This document shows, piece after piece, positions 39,661-50,750 of a DNA stretch of 64,000 nt. Origin of the DNA: Todiramphus chloris collaris (Eukaryota; Chordata; Aves; Coraciiformes; Alcedinidae). Where the stretch lies: assembly GCA_025345505.1 (NCBI GenBank), contig JANVCC010000152.1, forward strand, positions 1,187,318 through 1,251,317. Direction: 5' to 3'. The position numbers were made by a program, and so were the translations under genes. The number at the start of each line of letters is the position of its first letter. Positions within the stretch are counted from its first letter, which is position 1. The notes below the pieces were generated by a model. It did no database searches. It was not told the origin of the DNA and worked only from the letters and a program-made list of their open reading frames with translations.

Positions 39661-42600
39661 CACTGCTTTTCTTGGTGAGAAGAATAAAATGTATTTCTGT
39701 CTGTCACTCAGATAACTTCAGATACACTGTGTACAACCTGTTGAGCTCTTTCCATTGATGCCGTTATCAAAGCTCAGCGCCCACATAAGGTTTCTCTTCA
39801 GTTTGAGTATTTTTCTGTTTTACTTTCTCTGCAGCTTATCACGTGTAGACACTGCTCTTTGATAACTTTGCAGATAACTGCTCTTTCTGGACTTTTATTT
39901 TCACCATTCAGCACTTTGCACGAGTGGATCTCCACATACTTCAGGAAGCCTTGAAAGGGAGTATCAGGAGGCAGATGGAGTCGGATTTTCAAGTGCCTCA
40001 TGCTGTCCCTTCTAACTACATAAAGCTTAAAGATCTCCAAAGCAGCTCCAGGTGTGGGAAAGAAGAATCCAGTTTCACAGAATTGCAAATCCTGGCTGCT
40101 TTTCATGATGAAGCTGGACGCCGGTCAGCATTATCTCACTAGAGATTAACTCCCACACAAAAGAAGATACAAGAAGTATGTAGCAGCCCCAGAAGACAGC
40201 AGTCAGATGTCGCAGCTCCCAGTGCCTTGTTTTAAGAGTGAGCCTCAGCACACAGAGGCAGGGGAGATTAGGGCTTGGGTACCAGGAGGCTTGAGAAGAT
40301 TACAGTATTTTTATCACTGAGGAGTTTCTTTGCTGCCATGATACCCATCCAGGACAGGTGCCTCCACAGCAGCCAACCAGCACCCCTTCTTGTTTCTGAA
40401 TAATCTCTCATGTCCATCATCCCAGTGAGAAAAAGGAAAAATTTGCTGAAGAAAGGACATGCCTTGATTATTTATTTTTTTTTTACCAGACACAAATTAT
40501 TTTCTGCAGTATTTTTCAGATTAAATGTCAGCATCTCTGCTTTGGGGCAGATAGCTACAGGTCTGCAAAGCCAAAGACTTCCATTTATTCACTTGTTCCC
40601 CTCTCCCCCACCCAGAGACAAACAGATTGGAGGTGCTTTATCAACAGCTACATGCGGCAGCTCGGAACACAACCGACAAAATTACCTGGCATGGACGCAA
40701 GTTGCTCACCACACTGACAAACAGTTACCAGTCACTTTCTTCTGCCTCCCCTAGCTTAGTCATATTACAGACATCACTTATAAACCACATCCTTCTGTTG
40801 CAGTATGACTTGCCTCCACCACTTACGACATGTTTTCTGGTTAAATGCATGCACGCCGCGATTTATCACAGGGAGAAGTCACTGTAGAGGTTCAGAGGAT
40901 CCCCAGTCTGCATGGAGGACACTTTGCTCACCAACTGAAGGAGCTTGCTTGAGGCACCAAGACCCCCTTTGCCTTTAACCAAGTATTGCCCTCATCCCAT
41001 GGTGGACTTCTTGTCACTCTTTCACCAGCACTTTTGGCTTATATGCTACTTGCCCGGTAGCATCATCACTGCTGCTTTACTCAAAGGGAATCTAATGATC
41101 CTGCCAGGGAAGTTAGGGGAGAAATTCACTTCTAATGAACTGACTAGGAAGAGACAAATCCTGTGCCTACCAACAGGAACGTGACTATGAATAGCCCCTG
41201 TGTAAACACAGATTACATATTTCAGAACAGCATCGAGCATGGTTACCGCCAGCCATCTCTTCCTGAAATTCAATAGACATTGATATTTATATCCAGCCTT
41301 TGAGGTTTAGCATGCTTCAGCACAAATATACACTCACTAATACTGCAATACATCGGGTCTTATTGACTCTTATTGAGTCTCGTTTCACTCACAGATACGT
41401 GTTTTTCCCAGACTGTCATGCTTGAAATAAGTTAAGCCAAGAGTGAATGATCTTTCTACAGAATAAGTAATAGGCCACATTTAGTACTATTTTCCTCACT
41501 TCCCTTGACCAAAGTGATATTTATAGAGAGGGTGACATTCTGCTCGGCGGTACATTAGTGTTAATGATATGTGACTCCAGTGATTACAGCAGTGTGGCTC
41601 TGAACATACATCGACAAAACAGGGAGCAGGAATTTAGCCCAGTGTTCTCAGATCAGGAGTACGAGGACTGGAGTTATGTCAGGGAAGAATTTGTCCCATG
41701 CTGTTTCTCAAATGAAGGAGACAAATAATCAGAAATATTAAGCCGATCTGTAGTCTGTTTATATGAAAACCCATGATTTCCAGTGATTTATAGAGTCCAG
41801 CTAAAGGAAGGTTAAGTTTCAAGTGCAATACAACATGACTGAAAGTTATTTCTCCCCGTAAAAGGACATCTTAATAGAAACAAGGACGAATAAAATTCTT
41901 AAGGCATGATCTTGCTGTGGAAATACAATCCTTTTATGTTTTCCACCTCAGATTGTGCTCCCATGCTGTACAAAGGCATTGCTCTGCCTATAAAACAGTT
42001 GTTTCCCTGCTTCTGCTGTCCCGCATTCTCCTGAATCTTCATCAATATACATGCTTCAGTGGCGATAGTAAATCGTCAGGTCTGTGTGCCTGAGGTTCCA
42101 TTATAGCAGACGGATCTGGGAGTTAGCAGCGCATGATGAAATGACCCCTCTTATTATTCGTTTGCCCACACAGGAGTCAGGTTCTGCCATTTTCAGCTCG
42201 GGGGCTTCAGTGCTGAAGCTGTTGACAATCAAGGCTTCACCAGCAGCGCAAGGTGCATTGCTTACACCCTTTTCCCTTCCAGACTGACCCTCTCTTTCCC
42301 CTCTCCTGACATTATAAATATACCTACTCTGCCTCACGCCTACTGCAAAGCTGGGCTGAAATGGGTCAAATAGTCTTCAAAGGAAAATCTACCTGCAGGA
42401 GTCATCTGTTTCCATCCAGCAGCAGACAAACAGGCAGGCTAGAGGAGACAGTAGCAGGAAAGAGTTGGCTGATGTTGGTCCAGGGAAGCTGCTGCTCCTT
42501 TTCTCTTGCTCTGCAGCACCAGATGGCTGGGCCCATCCTGCTTGCTGTATTTTGGTACATCACAGTGGGCACTGCCTGGCCACACAGGAAGGGGGGAGGC

Positions 42601-44390
42601 AGAAATGCCAAGGTTAGTGGGTTGCATGGCTCTGTACAGGCACTCTCCTGCCAATACAGTCAGCCAGCTACCCCTCCGAGGGTCTTTCTTTAAGCCTGAA
42701 TCTCAACATTTAGGACCTCTCCTGTCCAAGGATGTCCCCAGCATCCAGATGGCGATCGATGAAAGAAGAAACATGCCATGCAAACAAGCATTCAGCACTT
42801 AGCTGATTTTGCTGGGGAAGATGCCATGTGCTAACTGCCTTCACTCACACGCCTAATTGCTTCTAAGTGTCGCACCTTCTGAGAAATTTCTGCTTGCACT
42901 GGCACTCTGTTTTCTCAGGGTGTAACCATTCGGAAAGTAATGAAACAGGGTAAAAACATTTTTAAATCAAAATAAGCCAAGTCCCTAACAGATGCAAATC
43001 TTTCAGCACTTCAGCTCTTCTTTGTCTAGAAACAAAGAATAAAACTCTGCCATAATTCAGCCTGATCTTCCAACGTACTTAGGTTCACATCTCGGGGGCT
43101 TCAATAGGAAATGGACCCAAATTATGTGTCATGTTCCAAAAGCTGCTGAGTTTTGTATTTGTTTCTTGTATTTTTATTTTGTGTTTGAAAATAATGACAG
43201 TTATAACGCTGCCAGTGAATACAGGAAGCTAATTTCACTGATCAGCTCCATCCTTAATGTGGCATCATGCCGTACCATGTGTTTCATTTACAAAAATATG
43301 AACAGACAAGTTCTGCTGCTTGAGAAATTTTAGTTTTATCCAGACAAAGACATTTGTGTGCTTCATGCTGGCCAGGCACAGAGCTGAGACAAAGCAGTGG
43401 AAGAACAGGCAGCAAAACCTCAGTTTCCAGTTCACCTTCCCAGCCAACAGGTATCTGAGCTAGCTACCTGCTGCTTGCCCTCTTGTGTCTCCTTGGCTTT
43501 TGAACTTTTGGCCTCATGGTATCCTGGCTGCAAAAGGAGGGATTGAGGTGCTTTTATCCAGCCTGACCTACAGTGTTGTGGTTAGGTTGTACTCTTCAGT
43601 GATGTGCGATGTAGCTGCGTGCCAAGGCAGAGCTCCCGCTTCCCAGCCAAAGGCCCAGCAGTTTTTCTGTCTCTTCTCAAGGCAATCTTGCCACCCAGAC
43701 CCAGGCCCATGGCACCGGGGGACACCTACATCTCAGAGAGATGTCATAATCGCAGCTTTGATGCAGGCACCCATGTTTAGGAGAGGGATGCAATTTCGGG
43801 CCATCCTTCCCAGTGCTGCAGCTGTTCCCTCATGTCATGGTTGCACAGCCAGTGCCGAGACCCAAACTTGTCCCTGCTCTGCATGTATGACCCCAGGCAT
43901 CCATGTTCACCCCATGAATCTCCAGTCCTGGACAGGAGAGGCATTTCTGTTATCAAAGATAGTCCTGTTGCTGTCATTAAGTTACTCAGTAGGACGATCT
44001 TCAATATTGATATGAAGACCTTGCAAGGGATTACTTGTAATGCTCCCTTTGCAGGAAGTAAGACCAGGTTACCTTTGTCCTGCCTTTCAGCTTTTTTTCA
44101 GTTAATGCATTTCCACACTATATCATTCCTAAAAATTGTACAGACCAAAATACTTCCAAAGTTAACTCAAAGCACAACCTGTTTTTTTCCAGATGATCCC
44201 TATTTACAGGCTGGCAGTATTGGCCAGTGCAGTCTCAGAAGGCTGAACTGAAGTAAACAACATGTTGAAATATATTTAGCGAATTATCATGCAAACCACA
44301 GAAGAATATAAAGAGAGAGAGGAGAAGAGGTTTCTTGGTTGGGTAGTGATTTAATGCTTTTTAGAGTCATTTACCTGTCAAATAAATTAG
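39661..44390. other. Non-coding stretch, no gene seen
   Basis: No supportable exon. A minor 10-bp tandem pair, TCTTATTGAC/TCTTATTGAG, lies at 41358-41377. Nothing else stands out. Confidence 0.6.
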
Positions 44391-44590
44391 ATATTAAAAA
44401 GGCCTATTAGGTCGGCGAGCTCCGCTCTCCTGAGCCAGGCCGTAATTGTTTCTTATGATAAACACAGTTCTGAGTGCTTTATCTAGTCAAGGTTTAAACG
44501 CTGCAAATGAAAAGATGTGCACCCCACCCTCAAGGAAGAATTCCACAAACTATCACATCTCCCTGTCTCACACAATTATCTGAACACTCA
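44391..44590 (-). mobile_element. Ancient CR1/L3-like fragment
   Basis: 'aaaaaggcctattaggtcgg' resembles the 'gaagggacctattagatcat' block of CR1-type 3' ends in reverse complement. It is followed at the right distance by 'ctagtcaaggtttaaacgct', then GCAAATGAAAAGATGTGCACC and 'aattccacaaactatcac', resembling 'cttgaacacctccaatgatggggattccaccac...attccacag'. Order and spacing fit, identity is low, and the edges are uncertain. Confidence 0.45.
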
Positions 44591-47500
44591 TTTTGCAAAT
44601 TAGGATGTGTAATCATAAGGATGGGAAGTTATTTTGTAGTGTCAAAGTGTGCGTAACGTCACTCAGGGCACAGACTTTTATCTGTTGTCCTTCCTTCCCC
44701 TAACAATGTGATATAAATCCTGTGAAAATTATATTAAAATGGTGCAAGAAAAACTATGGTAATAAAGGCAGGACATAATGGCAATGGGCTGGATTTTTGA
44801 CCCGGAAAAAATCATATCTATTTTTCTATATGCCCATGTTTGGTATGGCTTTACTGAATGATTCATGGACTTGTGAAATGTAAGGCATGTGACATGTGTC
44901 AATCACCTCATCTAATCACGTGCATAACACTTACTGTGGCAGTCAGAGAGGAAGAGTGGGTAAGGCTTCCGAGCTGGGTGCTCAGACATGCCCTCTTTTC
45001 CTGCTCCTGGACAAAACCTGAGGATCTTTTAATTTCATGTGGGATTCCTAGTCTTCCAGCAATCCAGTCAGAGATACTGCATGGCAGCTGCCCCCTCCCT
45101 TCTTCTCTCTACACACTGCTGGAGATCTATGAATCACAAACATATTCACTGCATAATGAGCTCAATTTTACAGGACTTGATCTTGTCAATCCAGCCTTTT
45201 TAGGAAGCATCAAGCTGTTGCATTAATGTCTGAACAACAAAAGCACTGCGTGCTTGTACAGGAGGTGCACGCCTTGGGGAAGCATTGTGTGGACTTACTG
45301 AGTATCCCTGCAGCACCTGAGTTTTCCAGGACACACAGCATGGTCAATACTGTGCAGCTGATATACAGAGATCTTACTGCTCTGCTTTCTCTCACAGACC
45401 GGTTGTACAGCGGACGGTTGTTAGGTGTGATGCTTTCTGGAAGGCAGTGGAGATGCTTTGTGTCCAGCTTTCAATCCTCTTCTCTTCAGGAAATTCCGGG
45501 CAGAAATACTGCAGCCCCAGCAGGAGCTCAAAGCTGGTATCGTGCTGTTAAACCGCAGTATAAGTGCTTGTTCTGAGGCATGAAAGCAGCTCGATGTATG
45601 GGTGAGCCAATCCATTTGAAGCATGTTAGCTTGAAGGCAGCATAAGGCCATTTAGCAAAGGTCGTTGCATTTTATCCACCCCTACGGTGCAGGCAGCAGT
45701 CCATGCCTGGCTGCAATGTGTCTGCCAAAAATGCATCTGATGATTTCAGGAGGCAGAGAAATCCCTACTTCCTTTGGAAGTTTGTTCCTGCCTTATTGTT
45801 TCATCACAGTGTTTGTTTTCCAAACTTTGCAAAAGTTACGATCATTGATGATAAAAATCTGCTTAAACCAGTAACCACTTGTGCAACTTTATCTCAGCAG
45901 GCTGGTAGTCTCTCTTAAAGGATGTGATGGTCTCAAGCCAGTATGCTCTGTATCATCAAGAAAAAAGTAATTTCTACCTTTCCCATACACAGCAATAACT
46001 CACAGCCTCTCTAGGTGACCTCAACAGAGACGACTAGTTGGTTTTATAGAACTGACAACCTTCTTAAAATTTCCAGGCAGGTCAAGATGCCAGGCTACTC
46101 GTAACTCACATTACCTCTTAATTTCAGGATTCTGCTTTCCTTTATGACTCATTTACTGGGCAAAAACTGAAGAAAATCCACAGAAGCAGATGGCAAGTGA
46201 GGTACAGTTGGATCATAAAAACTTCCAGACAATTATGGAGGGAGCACTGAATATTTTTGCAATACTTCTACTAAGAAATAAGTTTACAAGAACTTTCAAG
46301 AATGTGGATGTGTTCACCAGGAAGCCAGCTTGTACAAAGAGAGGCTTCTACTTTGCAGAACTTATGCACATTTAACTCAAAATGGAATAAGCCAAGAGCT
46401 TAAAACAAGCAGGACTCTGCAGATGATGTAAGCCGAGCACATACATGGTGTTTTAGAGGATCAGTGCCACAGGTATCCCAACAGATAATTTCCAAACACT
46501 GCATGTAGACAGAGTTCAGGTGGTCTGAAAATTCTGATATTGTCTTTAGTCTATACATTAATTGATACTGGATACACACTGCATCTGGCCCTGTTAGGTA
46601 CACTTCTGATCTCTATTAGGCATTAAAACTCTCTATAAAAAAGAAAATGCAGAGAAAAAAAATGAACTCCAGAAAAGATATCCATGAGAATTTTTGTTGG
46701 GTGCAGGAAAAGGATTTTAGGCAACTTCCATTTGCTGTATTTTTCCAAAACCAATTAAACACTTCCAAAGTTTATGCTTCTCTTGACATTTCTCAGATAC
46801 TTAAGCACTGAAAGGCAAGACTGAGAGCCACAAAGGTACTTAAGTGCTTATAGTTTAAGTGAGGGCTAGTCAACTAAATGCTTAAAGCATCTGGGCATAC
46901 ATGTACCCCCCCCTTCCACAAGAAGTTTGTGGCAGAACAGAAACTGGATATCAAAATTTCTCAAATTTTAAAGTGCTTTAAAAGTCAGCCTAACTGTCAC
47001 ACTTGGCTAATGGAAAATTTTCCCAGGTTTAATGAGCTTTGATAAAGGTCTAAAGTTGTCACTCAAGGTGGAAATAATTTCCATGCAGAGGAATGGCACC
47101 CAGTCACATTTCTGAGGATGTCCAGTCATGTGTACTTGCCACTATGGAAATAAAATAAATGAATGGATGCTATTATTGAAACGTGAGTATTTGTCAATAT
47201 TAACCAGAGTAACTAAGTCGAAATCATTCTCTTACCTGTGTTTCAAAATTGCCTGCTACCACCCTTGCCAATGGGCTTAAGTTTTCAACTAGGTGCTTTG
47301 ACAGCAAATGGCTCAAAGTGATTTTACTTGAGCGAAAGAGTCAAGTTGCTAGTGGCTGTAATAACCGATCCTCTCCCGCTTCTTTCAAAACTTCTCATTT
47401 CAAATAATATTGTCATGGAGTTCAGCAAGAAATTAACAGCCATTTACATAATTCTGGTTGTTTACTTACATTTTAGCATTACATTCAGATTAGACGATGG

Positions 47501-48469
47501 AAACTAACCTGTTTGGCTCCCTTTTGTCACTTCTTTTAATAGCACCGTGCTGCAGCATGTGGGATTCAGACATGGCATTGCAAGTACTTGCACTCAAGGA
47601 AACCCTTTTCTCACACAGGGATGCCATTTCTACTACACTGCTTGGAAAAAAAAAGCTAACGTAACAACCTCTTCCATTTAATACTTCCAAGCATTTTGTA
47701 TGGCTGCCTGGGACTGTAATATCTGGATGCTTTCCACACTGAATTGACTGGGAACAGCAGAGTCCACAGAGTACTCATCTGTTCAAGGAAGCTCTGCTGA
47801 GGAAAAGATCCCTTTGGAAATGGGCAGAAGGAGAAGGACAGAGAAGGATGTTGCTGTGGATAGGGTTTTACTTATGATGGCAAAGTCTGATGTGAGAAAT
47901 TTTTCAACAGTTCTGAAAGACAGTCACATCTAAGTTAAATTAGTCTCCTTCAAGAGATGCAAAATATGAATTGCATTGGGCCTTTTTAGCCAGCCAGTCG
48001 ACTAACACTTCATTTTGCGCAAACAGAAAGTATTCCCAGGCACAGCTGATCACAGATCTCAACCAGCCAATTTACAATTGTTTTGCCAGAGAAACTTTGA
48101 AAACAATGTATGTAACACCCCAAGTCTTCTTGGAAATTTCACAGGGTTTATAGCATTCTGTTTCCATAATGAAACCAAATCCTTCAGCATTCAAGACATG
48201 AATTATATAATACTCGACATTTAATAAACAAACTTTTATTGATGTCGGTGGGACTGACTACTCACATTAAAAGCTCACACATGAATATTTAAAATCTAAA
48301 GCTGAAGAACGCACTAACAAGGAAAACTGCAGTGATGCTATGATGTAAAGAAGAGGTTTATACCCCAGCTATCCTAGGCTGCAGATTATAGATTTGTCTC
48401 TGTCTTAATTATACACTCCATCTCCGTGCATTAGCATGGAGCCTTAGAAAACCTGACTCATCATTTCCA
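44591..48469. other. Non-coding stretch upstream of the CpG island
   Basis: AT-rich sequence with only short open frames. No exon, terminator or repeat family is recognised. It borders the promoter on its upstream side. Confidence 0.6.
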
Positions 48470-49027
48470 ACAAGCCCGGCGACCTGAGGCAAACGCACAC
48501 ACGCTCGCATGCGCGCTCCAAACGCTCCCAACTTCCCCTAAAGCAAATACCTAATCCTGTTCTGCCTGGCAGCAGCGCAGCCCCGTCCCTACGTGCGGCA
48601 GCTGCCGCCTCGGAGCGGGAGCTCTCGCAGAGAGCGGTTCGCTCTCCACACAGGCAGCCTCGGATGCCTTCGGCCGGCCGGTAGCAACCAGCGCCCTCAC
48701 CGTGCTTAACGGATCCGCGGCTTTGGGGAGGGGATATCCCGGGAGGATGGCCTGGGCCTTGGCCCGGGCCTGGGGCCAGCAGCCAGGCGAGGCGGCAAGC
48801 TGAGGCCCGTACCTCATCCGCAACCGTGACCCCTCGCCCTGCCTTGCTCCGTGCCTCGAAACCTGGGCCCCTCGGGGACCATCCTGGAGGGGATCGGCTC
48901 CGAGCGGAGCAGGGGTGGGAAGCGGCCCGGGGGGCTGCCAGGGAGCCCCAGGCTGAGCCCAGGCCCCAGCCGCCCGGCCCCCCCCCCCGCCCCCCACAGC
49001 CTCCGCCGGGCCGCGGCTCCCTGCGCC

Positions 49028-49038
49028 GGGGGCGGGGC
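49028..49038 (+). promoter_or_regulatory. GC box (Sp/KLF site)
   Basis: GGGGGCGGGGC matches the consensus site of Sp1-family zinc-finger factors. A 7-base octamer-like TTTGCAT lies 14 bp downstream (49052-49058). Confidence 0.55.
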
Positions 49039-49078
49039 CTCCCGCCCTTCCTTTGCATAGCGCCCGTTGACCCACCCT

Positions 49079-49083
49079 ATTGG
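49079..49083 (-). promoter_or_regulatory. Inverted CCAAT box 1
   Basis: ATTGG in the context CTATTGGCCAG, a good match to the NF-Y site on the minus strand. Confidence 0.55.
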
Positions 49084-49150
49084 CCAGGAGACGGCACGCG
49101 CCGAAGAGCCGGCCCCGCCTCTCTCCCCAACGCTGCCCAGAGACGCGGCC

Positions 49151-49161
49151 GGCCCCGCCCC
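49151..49161 (-). promoter_or_regulatory. GC box (Sp/KLF site)
   Basis: GGCCCCGCCCC reads as GGGGCGGGGCC on the minus strand, an Sp/KLF consensus. Confidence 0.5.
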
Positions 49162-49186
49162 TCCGAGGCGCGGACCACGCCCCTTT

Positions 49187-49196
49187 CCCCGCCCCC
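49187..49196 (-). promoter_or_regulatory. GC box (Sp/KLF site)
   Basis: CCCCGCCCCC, i.e. GGGGGCGGGG on the minus strand. A CCACGCCC motif (49175-49182) lies just upstream. Confidence 0.5.
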
Positions 49197-49240
49197 GTTC
49201 GCAGGCTGCCTGGAGATGGGAGCCGGAGAACGCTCTGCTC

Positions 49241-49245
49241 ATTGG
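49241..49245 (-). promoter_or_regulatory. Inverted CCAAT box 2
   Basis: ATTGG in the context CTCATTGGTCGG, matching the NF-Y preference for purine-rich flanks on the CCAAT strand. Confidence 0.55.
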
Positions 49246-49267
49246 TCGGAGGGGAGCGGCCCTCGCG

Positions 49268-49272
49268 ATTGG
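49268..49272 (-). promoter_or_regulatory. Inverted CCAAT box 3
   Basis: ATTGG in the context GCGATTGGCCGG, 27 bp downstream of box 2. Confidence 0.55.
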
Positions 49273-49289
49273 CCGGGCTCGGCGGCGAA

Positions 49290-49300
49290 GGGCGGGGCGG
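49290..49300 (+). promoter_or_regulatory. GC box between CCAAT boxes 3 and 4
   Basis: GGGCGGGGCGG, an Sp/KLF consensus placed between two NF-Y sites, as in many TATA-less promoters. Confidence 0.55.
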
Positions 49301-49309
49301 CCGTCGCGG

Positions 49310-49314
49310 ATTGG
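49310..49314 (-). promoter_or_regulatory. Inverted CCAAT box 4
   Basis: ATTGG in the context CGGATTGGCGGA, 42 bp downstream of box 3 and 171 bp upstream of the start codon. NF-Y sites usually lie 60-100 bp upstream of the transcription start, which would put the start near 49,370-49,410. Confidence 0.55.
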
Positions 49315-49381
49315 CGGAGCGCGCAGGGGTGTGCGCAGGGGGCAGCGGCCCGGAGCGGGGTGCTGGGGCCGCGGCTGGAGG

Positions 49382-49411
49382 ATGGGGGCGGCCGGCGGCG
49401 CGGGCTGCTGA
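49382..49411 (+). other. Short upstream open reading frame (9 codons plus stop)
   Basis: An ATG at 49382 opens nine codons (mostly Gly/Ala) and stops at TGA 49409-49411, in the same frame as the main ATG 99 bp downstream. If the 5' UTR includes it, ribosomes could translate it first and reinitiate. The stop also fixes ATG 49481 as the first possible in-frame start of the main coding exon. Whether this base lies within the mRNA depends on the unmapped transcription start. Confidence 0.35.
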
Positions 49412-49480
49412 GCGGCGCGGAGCCACCCTGCCGCCTCCCCCCCCTTCCCCGCTCGGCCAGCGCCGTGCGTCCCAGCCAGC

Positions 49481-49579
49481 ATGAACCGCCTCGGCTCCGG
49501 CCCCGTGGGCAGTGCCACCGCCGCCTCCGCCGCCGGCCAGTACCGGGTGTGCGGCAATTGCCGGAAGGTGCCGAGACAG
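49481..49579 (+). CDS. First coding exon of an unrecognised gene (N-terminal 33 codons)
   Basis: The exon encodes 33 residues beginning MNRLGSGPVG, then an Ala/Ser-rich stretch, and ends QYRVCGNCRKVPRQ. It stops in phase 0 at CAG followed by GTACCG, an acceptable splice donor at 49580. Support for the ATG: A at -3, an in-frame stop at 49409-49411 with no other ATG between, and a central position in a CpG island with CCAAT and GC boxes upstream. Residues C24 and C27 form a CxxC pair followed by a basic run (RK..R). That could be half of a zinc-binding site completed by the next exon, but no domain can be assigned from 33 residues. There is no signal peptide or membrane segment. I do not recognise the family and give no symbol. 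The second exon is beyond the window, so the first intron exceeds 14.4 kb. Reading through the donor would give a 71-codon product ending at 49696, judged unlikely. Confidence 0.65.
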
Positions 49580-49589
49580 GTACCGGAGT

Positions 49590-49980
49590 GGCGGGGGGGG
49601 GCGGCCTGTGCGAGGCGGGGAACGCTGGGTGGGCTGCGGGAGGAGACGAAGAAGGCTTGTAGGAGGGCCGGGGGGAGCAGGGGCATGGGGCAGTGATTTG
49701 GGGGTGGGGGCAGTGTCGTGAGGACAAACGAGCCATAGGGCAGCAGTGGGGTGGGGGGATGGAGGGCGGGCGGTGGGGCGCTCAGGGGTAGTAGGGTGGG
49801 TGCTGTGGGGCACCTGGGGCGGTGTGTGGGGGGGGTACGGGGCCTGCCGTACAGGACGGGAGTGCCTGGGGAGCGCGGGGCGGGGGCAGCGGAGCGGGGG
49901 GGACACGGCCCAGGTGTGCCGGGGGGTGCAGAGTGGTGCCGGGTCCCGCACCCCCATCGCCTCCCTCCGCATGGGATGGT
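49590..49980 (+). other. G-rich, quadruplex-prone zone at the start of intron 1
   Basis: The non-template strand carries many runs of three or more G at short spacing (for example around 49591-49600, 49748-49800 and 49805-49935), the pattern associated with R-loops and G-quadruplexes just downstream of CpG-island starts. It borders the assembly gap, which fits poor sequencing of such DNA. Confidence 0.6.
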
Positions 49981-50067
49981 TGTCACTTGCCCCTGCCCTT
50001 GGCTGGCCCCCCCCCCCTGCCCCGAGGGTTTGGGGGTTGCCTGGCCTCCCTCAAGGCATGGGGGTGG

Positions 50068-50167
50068 NNNNNNNNNNNNNNNNNNNNNNNNNNNNNNNNN
50101 NNNNNNNNNNNNNNNNNNNNNNNNNNNNNNNNNNNNNNNNNNNNNNNNNNNNNNNNNNNNNNNNNNN
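50068..50167. other. Assembly gap (100 N)
   Basis: Exactly 100 undetermined bases, a conventional placeholder, so the true gap size may differ. The flanks are very G-rich. Open frames that span it have no meaning. Confidence 0.98.
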
Positions 50168-50539
50168 GGTGGGGGGGGATTGACTTGGGGCCCGGCCGCG
50201 CTTGGGAAGTTTCTCCCCGTATTTCACCGGCGAGATTAATCACCGCGCCCTCCGTCGAGTTGTTGTGCGGGGTGGCATCCGAAATCAGACCTTAAAAAAT
50301 ACGTGTAAGTCACTAAACCCCCCCCCCGGCCACTAAACCTCATCCCTGCGGTCCTCAGCGCCGACCCTCTGAGCTGCACCACCTCCTCCCGACATCTGCC
50401 GAACGCGGAGCGTTCCTTAGTTGAGGTGGTTGGTTGGGTTTTTTTTTTTTTGTTTGTCCAGTGCAAATGAATTAAAAGTGGTGGGCTGGGCAAAGGCGCC
50501 GGGGCCGAGCGCCCCGGATGAATGCGATGCCGTTTTGGC

Positions 50540-50560
50540 GGGGGGGGGGGTGTGGGGGGG
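50540..50560. repeat. Poly-G tract with T interruptions
   Basis: G11, then TGT, then G7, at the downstream edge of the CpG island. Confidence 0.85.
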
Positions 50561-50750
50561 TTGTTTTAATTCAATCTCTCCCGAGACGTTTTGCACCAGG
50601 TTGGTTCTTGCAGACGCTAAGAAAGCCCGTAAGTCAACGAGCTCAAATATTTGCGCTCTTTGTCCAAAAACTGTTTTTCTTCCTCTGTGGGTCAGGCCAA
50701 GTGCCAATCAAAGTTGTTTTTCAAGCCTCTCTTCCCTGCAGTAGGACTGC

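Larger units (their letters stand above)
48470..50540. promoter_or_regulatory. CpG island promoter
   Basis: C+G and CpG frequency rise abruptly near 48,470 and fall back after about 50,540, unlike anything else in the window. The island covers the only supported coding exon and its 5' flank. It has no TATA box near the likely start but contains GC boxes at 49028-49038, 49151-49161, 49187-49196 and 49290-49300, and four inverted CCAAT boxes. This is the usual architecture of a broad, constitutively open vertebrate promoter. Transcription probably starts between the last CCAAT box (49310) and the ATG (49481). The island also contains long open frames on the minus strand, which are artefacts of high GC. 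Confidence 0.9.

Noticed and set aside
43485..44015. 176-codon plus-strand open frame
   Set aside because: No recognisable domain, composition as in surrounding DNA, and not bounded by splice sites in phase. Such a length is expected occasionally in 48 kb read in six frames.
49567..49572. Alternative donor GTGCCG after CCGGAAG
   Set aside because: A C at +4 and +5 makes it a poorer match than the GTACCG donor 13 bp downstream.
48826..49662. 278-codon plus-strand open frame overlapping the first exon in another frame
   Set aside because: Low-complexity Pro/Arg composition, starts far upstream in the promoter and ignores the donor at 49580. The 33-codon frame fits promoter, start and splice context better.
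48551..49972. 473-codon minus-strand open frame, with overlapping 390-, 204- and 165-codon frames in the CpG island
   Set aside because: All are Pro/Arg/Gly/Ala-rich and overlap in several frames on both strands, the usual effect of few stop codons in GC-rich DNA. None shows a domain.
49746..50295. Open frames of 145-162 codons spanning the N gap
   Set aside because: They are read through 100 undetermined bases, so length and continuity are meaningless.
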